Source: Streptosporangium brasiliense
Lineage (GTDB): Bacteria; Actinomycetota; Actinomycetes; Streptosporangiales; Streptosporangiaceae
Direction: 5' to 3'
Assembly (NCBI RefSeq): GCF_030811595.1
Contig: NZ_JAUSRB010000002.1
Span: forward strand, 6,572,001-6,636,000
Length of the DNA: 64,000 bases
A model generated the notes under the pieces. It worked only from the letters and a program-made list of their open reading frames with translations, was not told the origin of the DNA and did not search any database. A program made the position numbers and the translations under genes. Position 1 is the stretch's first letter; every line of letters starts with the position of its first letter. Below, piece by piece: positions 59,107 to 64,000 of this stretch.

Positions 59107-60063
59107 ATGCCCGACGTCACAGCACGCGCCGAACCCGGGCACCACGCCGTACCGGAGGAGAGGCCGCGGCCGGAGCCGGGCCCGGGGCGGAGCAGGCACG
59201 CGGGCCGTACGCGGCGGCGAGGGCGGGGCGGCTTCGGCGCGGCGGGACCGGGCGAGCTGGTCCTGCGCTACACGCTGCTGGTGCTGGTGCTCCTGCTGCT
59301 GATCTCGCCGTTCCTGTGGCAGCTGTCCACCTCGCTGAAGAGCCTGCACGAGGACATCTACACCGAAACCCCGAGCTTCCTGCCGCAGCAGCCCACGCTG
59401 GACAACTACACCCAGGTCACCGAGACCATCCCCGTATGGTCGTACGCGCTCAACTCGCTGATCGTGGCCGTCATCGTGGTCCTGGGCAACGCCGTGGGCG
59501 CGACCCTCGCGGGCTACGCGCTGGCCCGGCTGAGGTTCCGGGGCGCGAAGCTGCTGCTGGTGGGGTTCCTGTCCACCCTGGTGCTACCCGGCGAGGTGAC
59601 GATCATCTCGCAGTACATCACCGTGCGCGGGCTCGGCCTGGCGGACACACTGCTGGGCGTCGCGCTGCCCGGCGCGATCGGCATGCTCAACGTGCTGCTG
59701 ATGCGCACCGCGTTCATGGCCATTCCGCAGGAGATGGACGAGGCCGCGGTCATCGACGGCGCGACCCCTTGGCAGCGGCTGATCCGCATCGGCCTGCCGA
59801 ACGTACGGGGCATGCTGAGCGTGATCACGATCTTCGCGTTCATCGGCGCCTGGGACGACTTCCTGTGGCCGCTCATCGTCCTCAACGACCCGGAGAACTT
59901 CACGCTCACCGTGGGCCTGCAGTACCTCAACGGGACGTTCACCAACAACCCCCGGCTGCCGGCGGCCGGGACCATGATCTCCTTTATCCCCATCGTGATC
60001 CTTTTCGCGTCGCTGCAGCGGTTCTTCTTCCGCGGCGTCGAAGAGGGCGCTATCAAGGGCTGA
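59107..60063 (+). CDS. Sugar ABC transporter permease (MalG/UgpE type)
   Basis: The product is 318 aa. A charged, Arg/Pro-rich cytoplasmic N-terminus (about 48 residues) precedes the first helix (YTLLVLVLLLLISPFLWQLS). The EAA loop is EMDEAAVIDGATPWQRLIRI. The C-terminus ends FFRGVEEGAIKG, the usual finish of MalG-type permeases. It is a channel subunit for oligosaccharide uptake. Confidence 0.93.
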   Translation: MPDVTARAEPGHHAVPEERPRPEPGPGRSRHAGRTRRRGRGGFGAAGPGELVLRYTLLVLVLLLLISPFLWQLSTSLKSLHEDIYTETPSFLPQQPTLDNYTQVTETIPVWSYALNSLIVAVIVVLGNAVGATLAGYALARLRFRGAKLLLVGFLSTLVLPGEVTIISQYITVRGLGLADTLLGVALPGAIGMLNVLLMRTAFMAIPQEMDEAAVIDGATPWQRLIRIGLPNVRGMLSVITIFAFIGAWDDFLWPLIVLNDPENFTLTVGLQYLNGTFTNNPRLPAAGTMISFIPIVILFASLQRFFFRGVEEGAIKG

Positions 60064-60093
60064 ACCGGTTTCCAGAACGAGGAGTCTCTCCCC

Positions 60094-63000
60094 ATGCATG
60101 ACGACCGCGAGCTGGTCGAAGCCCGACTCAAGCGAGTGCTCGACGAGCGGATCCGCCCCGCGGTGTACCCCGCGTCCGTACCGCTGGACGTGGCCGTGTG
60201 GCACGCGCCCGGCGAGCCCGTGCCGGTGGCCGAGGGTCTGGCGGCCTCCCCCTCACCGATCGCGGTCGGTGACGTGTGGGGCGCGCCGTGGGGCACGAGC
60301 TGGTTCACGGTCACCGGCACGGTGCCCGCCGACTGGGCGGGCCGGACCGTGGAGGCCATCCTCGACCTGGGCTTCGACGAGAACATGCCGGGCTTCCAGT
60401 GCGAGGGCCTGGTCTACCGGCCCGACGGCAGCCCGGTGAAGGGCCTCAACCCGCGCAACCAGTGGGTGCGCGTCGGCGCGCCGGTCCAGGGTGGCGAGGA
60501 GGTGCGGCTGCACGTCGAGGCGGCCTCCAACCCGGTCATCCTCGACTACCACCCCTTCCTGCCCACGAAGCTCGGGGACAAGGAGACGGCCGGGAGCGAG
60601 CCGCAGTACCGGCTGGCCCGCATGGACCTGGCGATCTTCGACGAGGCCGTCTGGCAGCTCGTGATCGACCTGGAGGTGCTCGGCGAGCTGATGGCGGAGC
60701 TGCCCGTGGACGGCGCCCGCCGCTGGGAGCTGCTGCGCGCCGTCGAGCGGGCCCTCGACACGATCGACCTGCAGGACGTCAACGGCACGGCCGCCGCCGC
60801 CCGCGCCGAGCTGGCCGGGGTGCTGACCACGCCGGCCGCGCCCTCGGCCCACCGGATCAGCGCGGTCGGGCACGCCCACATCGACTCGGCCTGGCTGTGG
60901 CCGCTGCGCGAGACCGTGCGCAAGGTCGCCCGCACCACCTCCAACATGACCGCGCTGCTGGAGGACGAGCCGGAGTTCGTCTTCGCCATGTCCCAGGCGC
61001 AGCAGTGGGCGTGGATCAAGGAGCACCGGCCGGAGGTCTGGGCCCGGGTCGTCAAGGCCGTGGCCGAGGGACGGTTCGTCCCCACCGGTGGCATGTGGGT
61101 GGAGTCGGACACGAACATGCCCGGCTCGGAGGCCATGGCCCGGCAGTTCGTGCACGGCAAGCGCTTCTTCCTCGACGAGTTCGGCGTCGAGAACGAGGAG
61201 GCGTGGCTGCCCGACACGTTCGGCTTCGCCGCCGGGCTCCCGCAGATCATCAAGGCGGCCGGAGCCAAGCGGCTGCTCACTCAGAAGATCTCCTGGAGCC
61301 AGATCAACAAGTTCCCCCACCACACGTTCCTGTGGGAGGGCATCGACGGCACCCGGATCTTCACCCACTTCCCGCCGGTGGACACCTACAACTGCTCGAT
61401 GAAGGGCAGCGAGATCGCCCACGCGGCGCGCAACTTCAAGGACAAGGGCGTGGCCCGGCACTCGCTGGCCCCCACCGGCTGGGGCGACGGGGGCGGCGGC
61501 ACCACCCGCGAGATGGTCGCCAAGGCGGCCCGCCTGCGGGACCTGGAGGGGTCGGCCGCCGTCGTCTGGGAGACACCCGCCGAGTTCTTCGCCAAGGCCG
61601 AGGCGGAGTACCCCGCCCCACCGGTCTGGGTCGGCGAGCTGTACCTGGAGCTGCACCGCGCCACGCTCACCAGCCAGGCCAAGACCAAGCAGGGCAACCG
61701 CCGCAGCGAGTCGCTGCTGCGCGAGGCCGAGCTGTGGGCGGCCACCGCCGCCGTGCGCACCGGGTCCGAGTATCCCCACGAGCGGCTCGACCGGATCTGG
61801 AAGACCGTGCTGCTCCACCAGTTCCACGACATCCTGCCCGGCTCGTCCATCGCCTGGGTGCACCGCGAGGCCGAGAAGACGTACGCCGCCGTGGCCGCGG
61901 AGCTGAACGAGATCATCGACGGCGCGCAGCGGACCCTGGCGGGGAAGCCCGGCTCCGGCGAGCTGGTCTTCAACGCGGCGCCGCACACCCGCAACGGCGT
62001 CCCGGCCGGCGGCGCGGCCGCGGCCCCCGCCCCCGCCGCCGCCGAACTCCGCACGCGCGGCGAGGGCGGGTACGTCCTGAACGACGGCCTGCTCCGGGTG
62101 GAGATCGACGGCCGCGGCCTGGTCGTCTCGGCCTACGACCTGCGGGCGGGGCGGGAGACGGTCGCGCCGGGGCAGGTCGCCAACCTGCTGCAGATCCACC
62201 CCGACTTCCCCAACATGTGGGACGCCTGGGACGTGGACCAGTTCTACCGGAACACGGTGACCGACCTGGTGGACGCCGACGAGGTCGCGCCGGGCGAGGA
62301 GCCGGGCTCGGTCCGCGTGGTGCGCTCGTTCGGCACGTCACGGGTCACGCAGGCCCTCACCGTGGAGGCCGGGCGGCTCGACATCCGCACCGAGGTGGAC
62401 TGGCACGAGACCGAGAAGTTCCTCAAGCTGGCCTTCCCGCTGGACGTGCACGCCGACCGGTACGCCTCCGAGAGCCAGTACGGCCACGCCTTCCGCGCCA
62501 CCCACACCAACACAAGCTGGGAGGCCGCCAAGTTCGAGGCGTGCAACCACAAGTTCGTGCACGTGGAGGAGCCGGGCTGGGGCGTGGCGCTGGTCACCGA
62601 CTCCACCTACGGCCACGACCTGACCCGCACCGTGCGGGCGTCCGACTCGGGCACGACCACCACGCTGCGGGTGTCGCTGCTGCGGGCGCCGCGGTTCCCC
62701 GACCCCGAGACCGACCAGGGCCTGCACCGGTTCCGGCACGCGCTGGTGCCGGGCGCGGCGATCGGCGACGCGGTGCGCGAGGGCTGGTCCCTCAACCTGC
62801 CCGAGCGGCGGGTCCCGGGTGACGTCGAGGTCGCGCCGCTGGTCACCGTGGACGACGACGCGGTCGTGGTGACCGCGGTGAAGCTGGCCGACGACGGGAG
62901 CGGGGACGTCGTCGTCCGCTTCCACGAGTCCCGGGGAGGCCGGGCCCGCGCCTGCGTCTCCACCGGCTTCACCGCCACCGGTGTCGCCGTGACCGACCTG

Positions 63001-63105
63001 CTGGAGCGCCCGCTCGCCGACGCGGCCGCGCCGGAGCTGACCGACGGGTCGGTGGCGGTGTCGCTGCGCCCGTTCGAGCTGGTCACGCTGCGGTTCAGCC
63101 GCTGA
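60094..63105 (+). CDS. Alpha-mannosidase, glycoside hydrolase family 38
   Basis: The product is 1003 aa, with an AGGAG site before the ATG. It follows the bacterial GH38 layout: N-terminal beta-domain (residues 1-250), catalytic domain with GHAHIDSAWLWPLRETVRKV (metal-binding His/Asp), nucleophile Asp in EEAWLPDTFGFAAGLPQI, and C-terminal domains with ESQYGHAFRATHTNTSWEAA. No signal peptide, so cytoplasmic. Together with the larger GH38 encoded upstream it should remove different alpha-mannose linkages from imported glycans. A strong palindromic terminator follows. Confidence 0.94.
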   Translation: MHDDRELVEARLKRVLDERIRPAVYPASVPLDVAVWHAPGEPVPVAEGLAASPSPIAVGDVWGAPWGTSWFTVTGTVPADWAGRTVEAILDLGFDENMPGFQCEGLVYRPDGSPVKGLNPRNQWVRVGAPVQGGEEVRLHVEAASNPVILDYHPFLPTKLGDKETAGSEPQYRLARMDLAIFDEAVWQLVIDLEVLGELMAELPVDGARRWELLRAVERALDTIDLQDVNGTAAAARAELAGVLTTPAAPSAHRISAVGHAHIDSAWLWPLRETVRKVARTTSNMTALLEDEPEFVFAMSQAQQWAWIKEHRPEVWARVVKAVAEGRFVPTGGMWVESDTNMPGSEAMARQFVHGKRFFLDEFGVENEEAWLPDTFGFAAGLPQIIKAAGAKRLLTQKISWSQINKFPHHTFLWEGIDGTRIFTHFPPVDTYNCSMKGSEIAHAARNFKDKGVARHSLAPTGWGDGGGGTTREMVAKAARLRDLEGSAAVVWETPAEFFAKAEAEYPAPPVWVGELYLELHRATLTSQAKTKQGNRRSESLLREAELWAATAAVRTGSEYPHERLDRIWKTVLLHQFHDILPGSSIAWVHREAEKTYAAVAAELNEIIDGAQRTLAGKPGSGELVFNAAPHTRNGVPAGGAAAAPAPAAAELRTRGEGGYVLNDGLLRVEIDGRGLVVSAYDLRAGRETVAPGQVANLLQIHPDFPNMWDAWDVDQFYRNTVTDLVDADEVAPGEEPGSVRVVRSFGTSRVTQALTVEAGRLDIRTEVDWHETEKFLKLAFPLDVHADRYASESQYGHAFRATHTNTSWEAAKFEACNHKFVHVEEPGWGVALVTDSTYGHDLTRTVRASDSGTTTTLRVSLLRAPRFPDPETDQGLHRFRHALVPGAAIGDAVREGWSLNLPERRVPGDVEVAPLVTVDDDAVVVTAVKLADDGSGDVVVRFHESRGGRARACVSTGFTATGVAVTDLLERPLADAAAPELTDGSVAVSLRPFELVTLRFSR

Positions 63106-63112
63106 GCGCGCG

Positions 63113-63146
63113 CCCTCGGCGTACCGCCCGGGCGGTACGCCGAGGG
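63113..63146 (+). terminator. Rho-independent-type terminator after the ABC/GH38 operon
   Basis: CCCTCGGCGTACCGCCC and its exact complement GGGCGGTACGCCGAGGG abut as a 34-bp perfect palindrome 8 bases after the GH38 stop. Its long GC-rich stem without a U-tract is common for actinomycete terminators. Confidence 0.8.
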
Positions 63147-63198
63147 CCGCCCCCGCCCGGACGCCGGGGGCGAGCCGCCGCAGGTCGTCCAGGCCTCC

Positions 63199-63236
63199 GG
63201 GGAGGATCGGACCGGATTTTGGCGCTAGAAAGACGA
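63199..63236. repeat. Possible left terminal inverted repeat of the Tn3-family element
   Basis: GGGG at 63199 begins a segment with a GCGCTAG-like end at about 63221-63228, loosely like Tn3-family termini (GGGG...CGCTAAG). It lies about 70-100 bases before the transposase ATG. The matching right end would be outside the window, so this is tentative. Confidence 0.2.
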
Positions 63237-63299
63237 TCTTGACGACGATTCGGTGACGACGGCTGTTTGCCCTGGTTGAGCGCCCTAGCGTGCCTGCTC

Positions 63300-64000
63300 A
63301 TGCCTGTGGATTTCCTCTCGAATGAGCAAGTAGCCCGTTATCGCCGGTTCCGGCCTGAGGTGTCGGTGGCCGAGCTCGAGCAGTTCTTCCGGCTGGATGC
63401 CAAGGCGCTGGAGGCGCTGGCGGGTAAGCGCCGCCCGGCGACGAAGCTAGGGTGGGCGGTGCAGTGGGGCACCGTGCGGATGCTCGGCACCTTCCTGACC
63501 GAAGATCCCCTGGACGTGCCCGGGGAGGTGCTGGCGTTCGTCGCCGAGCAGCTCGACGTCGACCCGGCGTGCGCGCCGGAGTACCTGACCCGGCCGAAGA
63601 CCGCATATGAGCATGCCTGGGAGATCCGGGACCTGCTGGAGCTGTCGGAGTTCTCCAAACGGGAGCAGGAGGTCCGCGACTACCTGGCCGCCCGGGTGTG
63701 GTCGACGGTCGAAGGGCCGCGAGCGTTGTTCGACCGCGCCGTGGTGCACATGCTGCGCGAGGGCATTCTGCTGCCCGCGGGGATCACCACGCTGACCCGG
63801 CTGATCAGCGAGGTTCGCCGGGCTGAGCACGCCCGGTTGTATCGCACGCTGGCCGAGCGCGCCGGCCCGGAGCTGCGGGTGAGGCTGGCCGAGCTGCTGC
63901 AGGTGCCTGCCGATCGGCGGGTCTCGGAGCTGGAGCGGCTGCGCACCGCGCCGACGCGGGCTTCGGGCCGGGTGATGGTGGCGGAGTTGCACCGGGTGGC
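63300..64000 (+). mobile_element. tnpA: Tn3-family transposase (DUF4158 N-terminal domain), 3' truncated by window edge
   Basis: From the ATG at 63300 the frame stays open to the window end (233 codons). It begins MPVDFLSNEQVARYRRFRPE, then LEQFFRLDAKALEALAGKRR, WGTVRMLGTFLTEDPLDVPG and LFDRAVVHMLREGILLPAGI, the DUF4158 N-terminal DNA-binding region of Tn3-family transposases (about 990 aa in full). The catalytic DDE part lies beyond the window. The frame shows no stops or frameshifts, so this element may be recent, unlike the Tn3 relic at 36962. Confidence 0.85.

Overview
The sequence is very GC-rich, with strong G/C bias at third codon positions, frequent GTG starts and many 4-bp ATGA/GTGA gene overlaps. 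The gene content (SWIM/DUF6493 pair, TIGR03086, PadR, DUF6986 next to allantoicase, actinobacterial-type lipoproteins and regulators) points to the chromosome of a filamentous actinomycete, probably of the Streptosporangiaceae/Nonomuraea type. This genus-level placement is inference. No rRNA or tRNA gene and no CRISPR array was seen.

Region 1 (1-10465, + strand) is one tightly coupled operon. It holds an oligopeptide-family ABC transporter (binding protein cut by the window edge, two permeases, two ATPases), then an atypical amidohydrolase, a DUF6986 aldolase-like protein, an Asp/Glu/hydantoin racemase-family protein, allantoinase and allantoicase. It appears to import and degrade a ureide or purine breakdown product. 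Region 2 (10624-13518) continues the nitrogen theme: a guanine-deaminase-like enzyme, cyanase and beta-carbonic anhydrase on the minus strand, with a divergent CynR-like LysR regulator.

Region 3 (13560-25727) holds a SWIM zinc-finger/DUF6493 pair whose operon breaks off at about 18.17 kb, facing an MFS transporter that has also lost its C-terminus. It continues with TIGR03086, PadR + SGNH hydrolase, divergent SDR/TetR, a secreted trypsin-like protease and an NTF2-like protein. Region 4 (about 23.9-41.7 kb) is an eroded accessory zone. Intact genes (ArsR-SRPBCC fusion, DinB, HxlR/SnoaL pair, HEAT + MerR-HEAT pair, P1B ATPase + ArsR, chromate transporter, MerR, beta-lactamase-family enzyme) alternate with gene relics (S33 hydrolase, pentapeptide repeats, Nudix, LysR, tyrosine integrase, Tn3 transposase tail, chrB with an internal deletion, peptide-binding protein tail) and with a visibly lower-GC patch carrying a Cys-rich secreted protein (about 28.2-29.6 kb).

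Region 5 (41764-63105) is a glycan-utilisation locus. TetR + GH3 sit to the left. A minus-strand operon (GH5-family beta-mannosidase candidate, secreted GH85 endo-beta-N-acetylglucosaminidase, GH38 alpha-mannosidase, parvulin-like protein, ROK kinase, ManA) and a plus-strand operon (sugar ABC binding protein, two permeases, second GH38) flank a LacI regulator. The two operons share a matching LacI-type operator (CTARAGCGWTTTAG). Together they fit extracellular release of high-mannose N-glycans, import, alpha-mannose trimming, cleavage of Man-beta-GlcNAc, and entry of mannose into glycolysis. The window ends inside a Tn3-family transposase gene (63300 onward).
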